Assembly (NCBI RefSeq): GCF_000022145.1
Contig: NC_011891.1
Span: 4,136,501 to 4,200,500, forward strand
DNA from: Anaeromyxobacter dehalogenans 2CP-1
GTDB lineage: Bacteria > Myxococcota > Myxococcia > Myxococcales > Anaeromyxobacteraceae
Length of the DNA stretch: 64,000 bases
Direction: 5' to 3'
Position numbers and translations under genes: made by a program. Below the pieces are notes generated by a model. The model saw nothing but the letters and a program-made list of their open reading frames with translations, was not told where the DNA came from and did not search any database. The number at the start of each line of letters is the position of its first letter. The first letter of the stretch is position 1. Below, in pieces: positions 44,428-52,150 of the stretch.

Positions 44428-44720
44428 CTAACCACGATGGTCTGACATCGAGGGAGGGCGGCGCCGTAAGTCCATCGAACTGCTGCAGATTTTAGCCCCG
44501 CTTCGGTCGACTTCATCACGCAGGGTGATGGTGCCGTCTGGGCTCGTGTCGGCGCGCCCGACAAGCAGCGCCCAGAGCACCTGGTGCGGGTCGCGCCCGC
44601 GGCAGAGGTCGGCCGCGATCTCCCACAGCTCCTCTGCTCCCAGCGTGCGACGTTCACCGCCGACGGCGCCGTCGTGGGCAGCGCCGTCGGGAACACCAGC
44701 TCGGTCTTCTTCGCCTTCAT
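44428..44720 (-). pseudogene. Short broken ORF at the element end
   Basis: It starts MKAKKTELVFPTALPTTAPS in one frame and continues in another with LGAEELWEIAADLCRGRDPH, then QVLWALLVGRADTSPDGTIT. The slip is near 44665. Both parts look coding, so this was probably one small gene. In the circular element its ATG would overlap the recombinase stop (ATGA), which makes it the next gene of the recombinase operon. Function unknown. Confidence 0.4.
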
Positions 44721-44773
44721 GGCGCCGAGCGTGGAACGACCAGCCGGAGCGGGAACCCGCGCGCGGGAATCCG

Positions 44774-44789
44774 TGCTGCCCTTCCCGAA
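44774..44789 (-). repeat. Right att repeat of element 1 (16 bp)
   Basis: An exact second copy of TTCGGGAAGGGCAGCA, here at the end of the recA 5' fragment. The bases on either side differ from those at 39799-39814, so the repeat is exactly 16 bp. Confidence 0.85.
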
Positions 44790-44852
44790 CTGCTTCTCGA
44801 TGCCGGCCACGGCATGGCCCAGCGCCTTCCACTTCTCGCTCAGCTTGCTCAC
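44774..44852 (-). pseudogene. recA: RecA, 5' part (codons 1-26)
   Basis: The start GTG at 44852 gives VSKLSEKWKALGHAVAGIEK followed by QFGKGS, the N-terminal helix and linker of RecA. After the repeat the frame enters the element (TDSRARVPAPAGRS). The rest of recA is about 5 kb away at 38846-39814. The 5' end lies 58 bp downstream of the comM stop, so comM-recA was a tandem pair. The native recA promoter stays with this fragment, so the ATPase part has lost it. Confidence 0.9.
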
Positions 44853-44910
44853 GTCCTGCCTCGCTTCTCCCGCCGGCGGCGGGGGTGGTGCCGCCCGCGG
44901 GCGGCGTGGA

Positions 44911-45612
44911 TCACAGGAGCGGGCGGTCCAGCGCGCGGTACTGGATCGCCTCGGCCACGTGCGCCGCCTTCACGGCCTCGTCGCCCTCCAGGTCGGCGAT
45001 GGTGCGCGCCACCCGCAGCACCTTGTCGTGCGCCCGGGCGGACAGCCCGAGCCGCGCCACCGCGTCGTCGAGCAGGCGCCGCCCCGCCGCGTCCGGCGCG
45101 CAGATCCGGCGCAGCGCCGCGCCGCGCAGCCGCGCGTTCACCGGCGCGGTGCGGGGCCGGCCCGCGCCGCCTGCCGCTCGCGGGCCCGCGCCACGCGCGC
45201 CCGCACCTCGGCGCTCGGCACCCCGGGCGCGCCGCCGGACAGGAGCGCGGGCGGCACCGCCGGCACGTCCACGTGCAGGTCGATGCGGTCGAGCAGCGGG
45301 CCGGAGATCCGGCGCCGGTACGTCACCAGCTCGTGCGCGGTGCAGTGGCAGGCGCGGGTGCGATCGCCGTGGTGGCCACACGGGCACGGGTTCATCGCCG
45401 CCACCAGCATCACCTGCGACGGGTAGGTGACCGAGCGTCCCGCGCGCGCGATGCACACCTCCCCGTCCTCCAGCGGCTGGCGCATCGCCTCGAGCACGTG
45501 CCGCCGGAACTCGGGGAGCTCGTCGAGGAACAGGACCCCGTGGTGCGCGAGGGAGATCTCGCCGGGCCGCGGCGCGCTGCTGCCGCCCACCAGCCCGGCG
45601 TCGGAGATGGAA
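44911..45612 (-). pseudogene. comM: ComM/YifB Mg-chelatase-like ATPase, 3' part (frameshifted)
   Basis: The C-terminal half of the branch-migration helicase Com[41 protein letters not shown] (Walker B), [31 protein letters not shown] and, in another frame, the end [20 protein letters not shown] with [11 protein letters not shown]. One base is missing near 45145-45160. The 5' part is at 51782-51979. About 165 residues in between, including Walker A, are not found, so the gene is dead. In known transformers ComM extends recombination joints; in Acinetobacter comM is an island hotspot. Confidence 0.88.
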
Positions 45613-45930
45613 GCGTACCGCCTTCGCGGAGCAGCTTCGCGAGGCCTGCGCCGCGATGGCGGGATTCCTCTGCCTTCTAGCGACGACCGCTACGACTGCG
45701 TTGGCCGTGAGCGCGTCGACTTCGTGGTCGCGGACGTGGCCACATCCATCGCAGATTCGCTGATGACTGGCGCTACGGTCGATGCGATGGTGCTCAGTCT
45801 CTTGCAGTGCGTCATCGACGCCCGGAGGCGAGTGCCTTCACAAGACGTCGCGACGTCCTAGTCATGTCGATGTGTCCCTGGCGAGTATTCGTTCCCGCTG
45901 CACGGGACCCGGCGGGGAAACCAGCACGAA
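45613..45930. other. Left edge of the comM island, no confident gene
   Basis: About 320 bp after the comM junction. An 84-codon plus-strand frame starting at ATG 45607 (ending in [20 protein letters not shown]) is open but has no family or good ribosome-binding site. This is probably the remnant of a deleted element end. Confidence 0.3.
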
Positions 45931-46491
45931 CTACTGTGGCCTGGTCGCAGACTGCTTGCCAGCATCCTCGTCGAGGGACGTGAACCACACATCGAGGTTC
46001 TGCTTGATCTGTAGGAGCGACACTAGGAGCAGAACGATAGTGCCACCCGCGAACGACAGGCACGCTGCCGCCGCCCACCAGCGCGGGATAAGCCCAACCG
46101 TCAACTGAAGCGCTGACGTTACAAGAGCGGCAAGGATGGAGAAGAACAAGAGATGACTTAGCCGCCTCAGCGGTGCGTAGTGTGACTCGGTGTGTCCGAA
46201 CGCTCGAGCCCGTTCCGCGTGCTCCTTGTAGGCGGCGGAGTCGTACAGCCCCTCCTTCATCTTCACGAGCACGAACGTCTTCAGCGACAGCATGAAGCCG
46301 CCGATTGTTAGGAATCCGGCGAAGAAGCTACCGCGCATGTTCTTCGTAAAGAACTCGAAGACTGGGTCAACTTGCCCAGAACCAGGCGCCGGCAGAGCGT
46401 GATGGAACCACCACGCGGCGACTGCCGCCGGCAGAGCGCCCACCGCAAACACGCCAAAGACGAACACCCAGACGAACAGGGACCGCATCAC
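45931..46491 (-). CDS. Four-helix membrane protein, second gene of an island operon
   Basis: A 186-residue protein with four membrane helices (about 4-28, 54-76, 111-135, 138-162) and a charged cytoplasmic loop (KMKEGLYDSAAYKEHAERAR) between helices 2 and 3. Unknown family. It starts at GTG 46491, overlapping the stop of the upstream gene, or at the next ATG. The DNA is less GC-rich than the backbone. A membrane effector partnered by a soluble protein is a common layout of defence or toxin pairs (inference). Confidence 0.65.
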   Translation of the reverse strand: MMRSLFVWVFVFGVFAVGALPAAVAAWWFHHALPAPGSGQVDPVFEFFTKNMRGSFFAGFLTIGGFMLSLKTFVLVKMKEGLYDSAAYKEHAERARAFGHTESHYAPLRRLSHLLFFSILAALVTSALQLTVGLIPRWWAAAACLSFAGGTIVLLLVSLLQIKQNLDVWFTSLDEDAGKQSATRPQ

Positions 46492-47399
46492 TGCACCTCA
46501 AAGATGTCCTTGTTCTTCTTCGCCGCGTCCAACAGCGCCTTGATCATCGCCGACTTCGCAAACTCTTCGACCTTCAGGTTCATCGTCTTAGCTGCTTGGC
46601 CGAACTCGACGTCGCCGAACTTCTCGTAGTTGTTCAGCAGGTTGATGATCTGCTCGTGTCCATCTTCGTCGTCGCCCACGATTCTACCCTTCGCGTCGGA
46701 CAAACCCTTCAACACGGAGAGTACCGCAGCCTTCACCTTGCTCTGGCTCTTGTCTCGGTCGAAGACGTACTCCTCTCGCGCGAGCGTGATGAGGTCCTTC
46801 ATGACAGGAGCAAACAAGGGCGCTTGCTGAGCCTTTAGAGCGCCGAAGTCAATGCGGAGCCGCTTCACACGACTCATCGCCTCGACCAGTTCGGGGACGT
46901 CCTCGTTACGAACGAGTTGGGTCAGCTTCAGCCTGCTCGACAGCCCCGCCCGAATGGTCTTCTTCTTCTTCTCGGTGACCTCGCCGCTGGCCTCGGCTGC
47001 CGAGATCGCGCTCTCAACCTCGCGCCGCACCAGCTGCTTGAGGTGATGGTCGAGGTACTCGCCGAACTTACGAACCCCCATCGACTGATGGTAGTGCTGG
47101 TACAGACCTCGACGCGTCGCCTCGTTGATCACGAAGAAGTTGAAGTCGATGACGGCGCGTCCAGCGGCGACCTCTCTGACTTCGATGACCAGGTTCTCCT
47201 TGGCGAGTTCGCACACCTGCCGCTGATCCTTGGTCGACAGGACTAGGCCAACGAAATAGCCGTCCTTCTTCGCTACGCGGATGATCCGGTCATAGAGCGC
47301 AAACCGCGCTGGCGAAGCCTTCTGGAGGAAGGTGGTCAACTCCGGAAGGCCCAGCGGCCCTTCACCCTCGAGCGCGAATCCAAGATACCGAATCTTCAC
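46488..47399 (-). CDS. Unknown soluble protein, first gene of an island operon
   Basis: A 303-residue soluble protein of unknown family, starting at GTG 47399 with GGAGG 5 nt upstream. The N-terminal 110 residues are mixed alpha/beta (VKIRYLGFALEGEGPLG, GYFVGLVLSTKDQRQV, AVIDFNFFVINEATRRG), the middle has a Lys-rich turn (EVTEKKKKTIRAG) and the rest is helical, with a NLLNNYEKFGDVEFGQAAK segment. No enzyme motif is seen. A TATATT -10 box lies at 47440-47445. The stop overlaps the start of the membrane-protein gene, so a two-protein system is likely. Confidence 0.65.
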   Translation of the reverse strand: MKIRYLGFALEGEGPLGLPELTTFLQKASPARFALYDRIIRVAKKDGYFVGLVLSTKDQRQVCELAKENLVIEVREVAAGRAVIDFNFFVINEATRRGLYQHYHQSMGVRKFGEYLDHHLKQLVRREVESAISAAEASGEVTEKKKKTIRAGLSSRLKLTQLVRNEDVPELVEAMSRVKRLRIDFGALKAQQAPLFAPVMKDLITLAREEYVFDRDKSQSKVKAAVLSVLKGLSDAKGRIVGDDEDGHEQIINLLNNYEKFGDVEFGQAAKTMNLKVEEFAKSAMIKALLDAAKKNKDIFEVQ

Positions 47400-47713
47400 A
47401 TGTCCTCCGCTAGGCGAGAGGGTGCCGACATCCGGCGGCAATATACCGGGCGAACCGCTCTCGGAGTAAACGTCTCCACTGGAACGATGACGTCTCTCGG
47501 CTACGGCAGAACGCGAAGTCCCTGCGATGTGACCCCAATGTGTGTCCGACCGTGCGCCCGACAGCGTCAGCTGTCGCCTGTTCACGGTACGTCGCGGCGA
47601 CGCTGGGTGAGACGGTTGACGGTCCGCGCGGAGACGCTGCTACCGCCACGCACACGCCGCGACAGCGAGACGTCACCCCCACTCGGCCCCACGTTCAACT
47701 CTCCCGGGGCTCC
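47400..47713. other. Divergent promoter region in the island
   Basis: 314 bp between the two-gene operon and the HNH gene. On the minus strand TATATT (47445-47440) is a good -10 box. On the plus strand GACAGC-GTCA-GCTGTC (47560-47575) is an inverted repeat. No gene is seen. Confidence 0.4.
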
Positions 47714-48148
47714 ATGACCAGGACCACGGTTGCGCTGGTCGCCGCGCTCGCTGCTGCTCCGCTGCTGGTGCCGACGGCCGCTGACGCGGGCACCCACGTC
47801 CGCGGCTACTACCGGAAGAACGGGACGTACGTCGCGCCGCACTACCGGAGCTCGCCGGGCTCGGGCGCCGTCCGCAGCCACCCGCCGCGGACGTACCGGC
47901 GAACGCCGACGCCCTCGTACACGCCGCGCGATCATCACGGGAAGGTCAAGCGGAGCAGCTCGGCGAAGGCCGCGTTCCGGCGTTCGCACCCCTGCCCATC
48001 GACGGGCCGCAGCTTGGGCGCGTGCCCGGGCTACGAGGTGGACCACGTGACGCCGCTCGCCTGCGGTGGCTCGGACGCCGCCTCGAACATGCAGTGGCTC
48101 ACCACGCGAGAGAACCGGCGCAAGGGTGCCGCGGGCTGCCGGCGCTGA
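47714..48148 (+). CDS. Exported HNH endonuclease
   Basis: A 144-residue protein with a signal peptide (TTVALVAALAAAPLLVPTAA, cleavage after ADA). A basic Tyr/Pro-rich linker follows, then a compact HNH domain: CPGYEVDHVTPLACGGSDAA followed by SNMQWLTTRENRRKG. The His of VDH and the Asn of NMQW are the expected catalytic and metal residues. Export suggests a periplasmic or secreted nuclease, for instance against incoming DNA or competitors; the target is unknown. Confidence 0.75.
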   Translation: MTRTTVALVAALAAAPLLVPTAADAGTHVRGYYRKNGTYVAPHYRSSPGSGAVRSHPPRTYRRTPTPSYTPRDHHGKVKRSSSAKAAFRRSHPCPSTGRSLGACPGYEVDHVTPLACGGSDAASNMQWLTTRENRRKGAAGCRR

Positions 48149-48404
48149 CGCGCCTGATGGTCGGTTCGGTCACGACGGGCCGACGCCACGCACATCGCCG
48201 CACAGCAGTTGCCTACCCCTGCGCGGAAGCGATCCCTTACACTCGGTCCGCCTCGCGCGCCGGGTCGTTGAGCGGCCACACCCCCCGGACCGTTTCGGCC
48301 CCGCGCGCGCTGGCACCTGCCGCAGATCGCGGCCGGGTGATTGCGGCGCCCGACCCCGCAGCGCGTCGTGCAGTAGGTCGCGCTTCCATGCGCGCAGGTT
48401 CACT

Positions 48405-50204
48405 TCACCGCTTTCCCTTTGTTCGCAGAGGCTGCCCGATGGCCTCCTCAGACGGTCGTCCCGCCTGTTCACGTATTAAGGGCGTGGCCGTTTCTGACGA
48501 GTGCTCAGGAACGGTAACAAGCATCCCTCGGCGCGGAGGCGGCGCGGGTAGCGCCATGCCCGGCAGCACCAAGGTGCCACCGGCGGGCGGCGTGGTTTCG
48601 GTAATTTCGACGCCGGGATAGTCGACCCGCCGCCCGGCAAAGATGTCTGACGCGGATACGATCTGAAGCCGAGGGTACTTGCGCCCGGTATGAGGGTCTT
48701 TCCACATGCCCGCACGCGCCGCCTCGACCCGCATCTCCTGCGTCGGATCCTGCATCGTGACAAGCACGCCCATCGCGGCCTTTTCTCGCTGAACTGTGCC
48801 GTGAAGTTCTCGTACGTTGGCTGGCGTAACTGTGCGTCCGCCCTTCACGGAGACAACAATTTCGTAGACTCGCCCGTCAGCGCGGAACTTGATCATCCCG
48901 TCGATTCCGCGATCGCGTCCGCGCCTGCCCTCGCGCCGTCCCGGGACACCACCTACTGGGTGCGCACCGATCCGATGCACGGCCCACCACTGGAATTGGT
49001 ACTTATCCGTCTCGGCCAGATCCCGGGCGCTCTCCAGGTCCTGCGGCTCGCCAGCAAGTTCGTACTGAATCCCAGGGAACCCGCTCGCGAGCCGGTCTCT
49101 GATCACCCGGATCGCCAAGTACGTCACATCGATACCGATCCATTCACGGCCTAGGCGCTGAGCCGCTTCCACCGCGGTGCCGCACCCGCAAAAAGGATCA
49201 AGAACAACGTCGCCGGGACAGGAGGAGGTCGCGATGATGCGCTCGAGCAGTGCGAGCGGTTTTTGTGTCGGGTACCCCAGTCGCTCCGCTGCCTGGGAGT
49301 TCACGGGAGGGATATCGTCCCAGAGGCTTTGAACCTTCACGCCCTTCGACTCATCGAGATACATCTTCAGGCGAAGTTGACCGCCGCGTTTCGTCGGGAA
49401 ATGGAGGCGCCCGGCGGTGTCGTACTGCCGCATCCTCTCCGGATCGCAGGACCACCCGTTACGATGCGGCTGGTACGTCACCCCGTTGCTCGCGTGATAC
49501 GCGTAGTGCAGGTTCGGCCGCGGCTTCGGGCTCCGCAGCGTGACCGACTGCCAGACGCGACCGTCCTCGTCCTTCCCGCTAAAGCGCTTCGCCGCGTACT
49601 CCGCCGTGAACGGGCGATACTGACAGTGGAACTGGTACTCGGGAGATCGCGTGTAGAACAAGATGGTGTCGGTTACCGCACCGAAGTTTCGCCGCGGGTC
49701 ACCGTGGCTGTGCGTTCGCTTCCATATGATCTCGTTTCGGAATTGCTCTGGACCGAAGATGGCGTCCATGAGCAGTTTCAAATAGTGGCTGGCGGTCGGA
49801 TCGCAGTGCAAGTAGATGGAGCCGCTCCGTGCGAGCACGCGCCGCAACTCGATCAACCGAGGCGCCATCATCACCAGATACGCCGCCATGTCACTTCTCT
49901 GCGGAAGCGCCTTGTAGAACGCTTCGATCAGCACGGACACCGCAGGCGGGATACCGTGGTTCACGGAGTCTGGCCCGGTCAGCTCCTCGTATGTCTCCTG
50001 CGCCTGCTGGTCCCAGTGCCAGCAATCCTCAAACGCCCGGAGTTGCGCGACTGACGACGAGAGGTCGTGCTCCTTGAAGAGCACGTTGTAGTCCTGGTTG
50101 GAGTTGAAGGGAGGGTCGAGGTACACGAGATCGACGCACTCATCCGGAACGAACTCGCGCAGCATTGGCAGGTTGTCGCCGTAATAGAGCTTTCCGGGTC
50201 GCAT
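48405..50204 (-). CDS. DNA methyltransferase fused to a PD-(D/E)XK nuclease-like domain
   Basis: A 599-residue protein. Residues 30-33 are DPPF (motif IV, followed by [10 protein letters not shown]) and FCGCGT near 337 is motif I; this order marks a beta-class N6-adenine or N4-cytosine methyltransferase. After about residue 400 comes a second domain with [20 protein letters not shown], then VKGG (K near 453), and a [10 protein letters not shown] helix, the core of a PD-(D/E)XK fold. Its usual E or Q is Ser. This suggests a one-protein restriction-modification enzyme or a relative. It has no partner gene nearby. The start follows a clear break in coding at 50204. Confidence 0.85.
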   Translation of the reverse strand: MRPGKLYYGDNLPMLREFVPDECVDLVYLDPPFNSNQDYNVLFKEHDLSSSVAQLRAFEDCWHWDQQAQETYEELTGPDSVNHGIPPAVSVLIEAFYKALPQRSDMAAYLVMMAPRLIELRRVLARSGSIYLHCDPTASHYLKLLMDAIFGPEQFRNEIIWKRTHSHGDPRRNFGAVTDTILFYTRSPEYQFHCQYRPFTAEYAAKRFSGKDEDGRVWQSVTLRSPKPRPNLHYAYHASNGVTYQPHRNGWSCDPERMRQYDTAGRLHFPTKRGGQLRLKMYLDESKGVKVQSLWDDIPPVNSQAAERLGYPTQKPLALLERIIATSSCPGDVVLDPFCGCGTAVEAAQRLGREWIGIDVTYLAIRVIRDRLASGFPGIQYELAGEPQDLESARDLAETDKYQFQWWAVHRIGAHPVGGVPGRREGRRGRDRGIDGMIKFRADGRVYEIVVSVKGGRTVTPANVRELHGTVQREKAAMGVLVTMQDPTQEMRVEAARAGMWKDPHTGRKYPRLQIVSASDIFAGRRVDYPGVEITETTPPAGGTLVLPGMALPAPPPRRGMLVTVPEHSSETATPLIREQAGRPSEEAIGQPLRTKGKR

Positions 50205-50268
50205 AAATTACGCCTATCACTCAGCGTAATCCGTTCTCAAACTTATCGACCGATTCCAGGCGATATCG

Positions 50269-50640
50269 CTAACGGCGCGAGACGCCGAGGCGCTCGAGGT
50301 TCCGCCTGCGCGCCCGGGCGATCCCGCACTCCGGCGAGCAGGTCCGGGCGCGCCGCCGCATTAGCTCGCGCAGGCCGCGCGCGCGGCGCCGCTCGAGCGC
50401 CTCGCCCCACCCGACGCCGCACTCGGAGCAGCTCCACGCCGCCCCGCGTGGCTCCCGGATCCGGACGCGCTTCGCGCGCGCCCAGCGCGCCTCGGCGAGC
50501 CGGCGGGCACGGGCCCTCGAGCAGGTCGGGGAGCAGGTCCTCGCCGCGATCGTCAGCGGCGGGAGGCCGGCCCGCCGGCGGCGCCGGTCGGCCGTCGTCC
50601 ACGGGCACCGGCACTCGGAGCAACGCCACCAGGAGGGCAC
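50269..50640 (-). CDS. Duplicated Zn-ribbon (CSEC/ARTCSP) protein
   Basis: A 123-residue basic protein made of two similar units: WRCSECRCPWT with ARTCSPTCSRARARRL, and WSCSECGVGWG with ARTCSPECGIARARRR. Each has C-x2-C and C-x3-C, so two zinc sites are likely. The Arg-rich linkers suggest nucleic-acid binding. The start is GTG. An overlapping frame on the same strand lacks such order and is rejected. Unknown family. Confidence 0.6.
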   Translation of the reverse strand: MPSWWRCSECRCPWTTADRRRRRAGLPPLTIAARTCSPTCSRARARRLAEARWARAKRVRIREPRGAAWSCSECGVGWGEALERRRARGLRELMRRRARTCSPECGIARARRRNLERLGVSRR

Positions 50641-50749
50641 GAGGACAGCCTACGCGATTGTGGCGGGCATGCGATCGACTCTAGGTGTTCTCACTGGTTG
50701 TCAGACCCTCATGGATCCGTGTCCGCACCCGCAGGAGGAGGAGATCACC

Positions 50750-50938
50750 ATGTCGAACTCGAAGAAGCTGATCGTGGCCGGGTACGTCGCGGAGATGTTC
50801 ACGCGGACGGACGTTCCGACGCTGGGCGGATCGGTGACGCTCAAGGGCTTCCGGTGCAAGATGTGCGACCTCACCGTGCTAGCGGAAACGAAGGAGCAGG
50901 TTCCGCCGCATGAGTGCGACCGCGGATCGGTGCTCTAG
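50750..50938 (+). CDS. Small putative zinc-binding protein
   Basis: A 62-residue protein: SNSKKLIVAGYVAEMFTRTD, then LKGFRCKMCDLTVL and PPHECDRGSVL. CKMC and HEC may bind one zinc ion. GGAGGAGGAG lies 6 nt before the ATG. Its stop is directly followed by the GTG of the next gene. Confidence 0.55.
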   Translation: MSNSKKLIVAGYVAEMFTRTDVPTLGGSVTLKGFRCKMCDLTVLAETKEQVPPHECDRGSVL

Positions 50939-51130
50939 GTGGACCCGCTCGTCCTGCTCCTCGCGGTCCCGGTCGGGCTCGCGCTGACCTGGGTGTCGTT
51001 CTACGTGGCGGCGCACGCCGTGCTCAAGGCGTGGCGCCGGTCCCGGATGCGCCAGGTCGCGGCTGAGGAGGACCTCGCCGACGCCCGTGCCGAGGAGCGC
51101 CTCGCGCGGATGCGGACCGGCCGCGGCTAG
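50939..51130 (+). CDS. Small single-pass membrane protein
   Basis: A 63-residue protein with one N-terminal membrane helix (LVLLLAVPVGLALTWVSFYV) and a charged cytoplasmic coil (RQVAAEEDLADARAEERLAR). It starts at GTG immediately after the stop of the previous gene, so it is cotranscribed. Function unknown. Confidence 0.55.
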   Translation: MDPLVLLLAVPVGLALTWVSFYVAAHAVLKAWRRSRMRQVAAEEDLADARAEERLARMRTGRG

Positions 51131-51480
51131 AACGCCGCGCCGACCAGCAGCACCGCGCCGCCCGGCCCGCCGGCGACGGTGGCAACGCCCTCCGCCTGCC
51201 ACCGCCAGAGGCTCACGCGGCGCGTGGCGACGGCGCCGGCGAGCCACCCCGAGGGCGAGACCACGCCGAAGCGGCTGGGGCGATCCTCGTGCGCCTGGCA
51301 GGGCTCCGCGGGAGGCGTCCGCGCGGCGAGCGTCGCCGGCGCCGAGAACAGCTGCCGTGTCACCAGCGCGCCGCTCCCCTCGAGCCGCGCCCCGAGCGTG
51401 CCGGTCAGCCGGTACTCGCCTGCGGCCAGGCCGCGCTCGAGCACCAGGTCGGTGCCGAGCAGGAGCTCGCCGCCGCCCGG
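51127..51480 (-). pseudogene. Truncated coding remnant opposing the recombinase fragment
   Basis: The minus strand reads RPGGGELLLGTDLVLERGLA then GEYRLTGTLGARLEGSGALV and ends GGPGGAVLLVGAAF, a beta-rich protein end. Its beginning runs into the opposite-strand recombinase fragment, so the 5' part is gone. It converges with the membrane-protein gene and overlaps its stop. Confidence 0.35.
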
Positions 51481-51762
51481 GCGCGGGCCGAGTCGGCCGA
51501 GCGGCGGAGCGCCGTCGCGGCCGAGCTCGAGGTGAAGGTGGCCGCGCTCCGCGAACGCCTCGCCGACGCGACCGACCAGGACTGGCGCCAGCTCGTGGAG
51601 ATCCTGTTCCCGCGCACCGCGGCGACCGGCATCCGCGTCTTCCCGGACGGCCGGATCGACCTGCGCGGCGCGCTCTCGCTGGACGACGGCGGCGAAGCCG
51701 CGCTCTCGCGCGCCGCGCGCGACACCTCGCGCGTGCTGGTCCGGCTCGCGACGCGATCGTAG
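51470..51762 (+). pseudogene. Serine recombinase, C-terminal remnant
   Basis: About 97 residues: a coiled coil (ELAAARARAESAERRSAVAA, ELEVKVAALRERLADATDQD) and the end WRQLVEILFPRTAATGIRVF continuing PDGRIDLRGALSL. The FPDG..xxxxG pattern also ends the recombinase of element 1. The catalytic domain is missing. It stops 19 bp before the comM 5' piece, the same place relative to an att site as in element 1. Confidence 0.6.
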
Positions 51763-51781
51763 GCCGGCGGAGGGTTCTCCG

Positions 51782-51979
51782 AACCGTCACCCGCTTCGAC
51801 GGGAGCTTCACCCCGAGGTTCCGGATGGCGGCGAGCACCCGCACCTCGGCCTCGCGCACCGGCCCGGCCGCGAGCCCGACGATGTAGAACCCGGGCAACC
51901 CGACCGTCGCGTCCATCTCGACGTCCACCGGGACGGCGTTCACGCCGAGCACCGCCCCGGATCGCACGCGCACGAGCAT
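51782..51979 (-). pseudogene. comM: ComM/YifB ATPase, 5' part (66 codons)
   Basis: MLVRVRSGAVLGVNAVPVDV, then GLPGFYIVGLAAGPVREAEV and LGVKLPSKRVTV are the N-terminal Lon-protease-like domain of ComM. After KRVTV the family continues NLAPADL, but here the DNA changes to unrelated sequence. The partner 3' part is at 44911-45612. It lies downstream of the UDG gene on the same strand. Confidence 0.88.
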
Positions 51980-52150
51980 GCACGCGCGTTCAGCAGCCCG
52001 CGTGCCAGCGGCGGGCGCCCGCCGCGCCCCGTGGATCCGCGGGTCCGGGCCGCGCGGCAGGCGCGGCGAGCGGCGATCGGGTCCGGGGAACGTCCGCCGC
52101 GGCCGGCGCGCGGACGCACCGGGCGCCGGCGCTCGCGCCGGGATCGGCGC

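Larger units (their letters stand above)
39799..44789. mobile_element. Serine-recombinase element 1 integrated in recA (about 5 kb)
   Basis: The element spans 4975 bp from one repeat copy to the next. It carries a large serine recombinase at the end facing the recA 3' part, a small coupled ORF, an sce7726 gene and a convergent beta-family gene, a winged-helix regulator and a short broken ORF at the other end. No replication, conjugation or phage structural genes are seen, so it is a small mobilisable island or satellite. The insertion is in the minus-strand orientation relative to recA. Joining the ends at the 16-bp core gives an attP in which the recombinase stop overlaps the next ORF (ATGA). 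Confidence 0.88.
45613..51781. mobile_element. Island 2 interrupting comM (about 6.2 kb)
   Basis: Foreign DNA lies between the two comM pieces. It carries a two-gene membrane operon on DNA visibly richer in A/T, a secreted HNH protein, a DNA methyltransferase-endonuclease, Zn-ribbon and small membrane proteins, and, ending 19 bp before the comM 5' piece, the C-terminal remnant of a serine recombinase. The loss of about 500 bp of comM indicates a deletion at the left end after integration. No clear att repeat remains. Confidence 0.8.

Noticed and set aside
50243-50629. Alternative minus frame over the Zn-ribbon gene
   Set aside because: Lacks the ordered Cys pairs and is Pro/Arg low complexity.
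39799-51781. The accessory region as one prophage
   Set aside because: No capsid, portal, terminase, tail or lysis genes, and two separate target genes with separate recombinases are visible.
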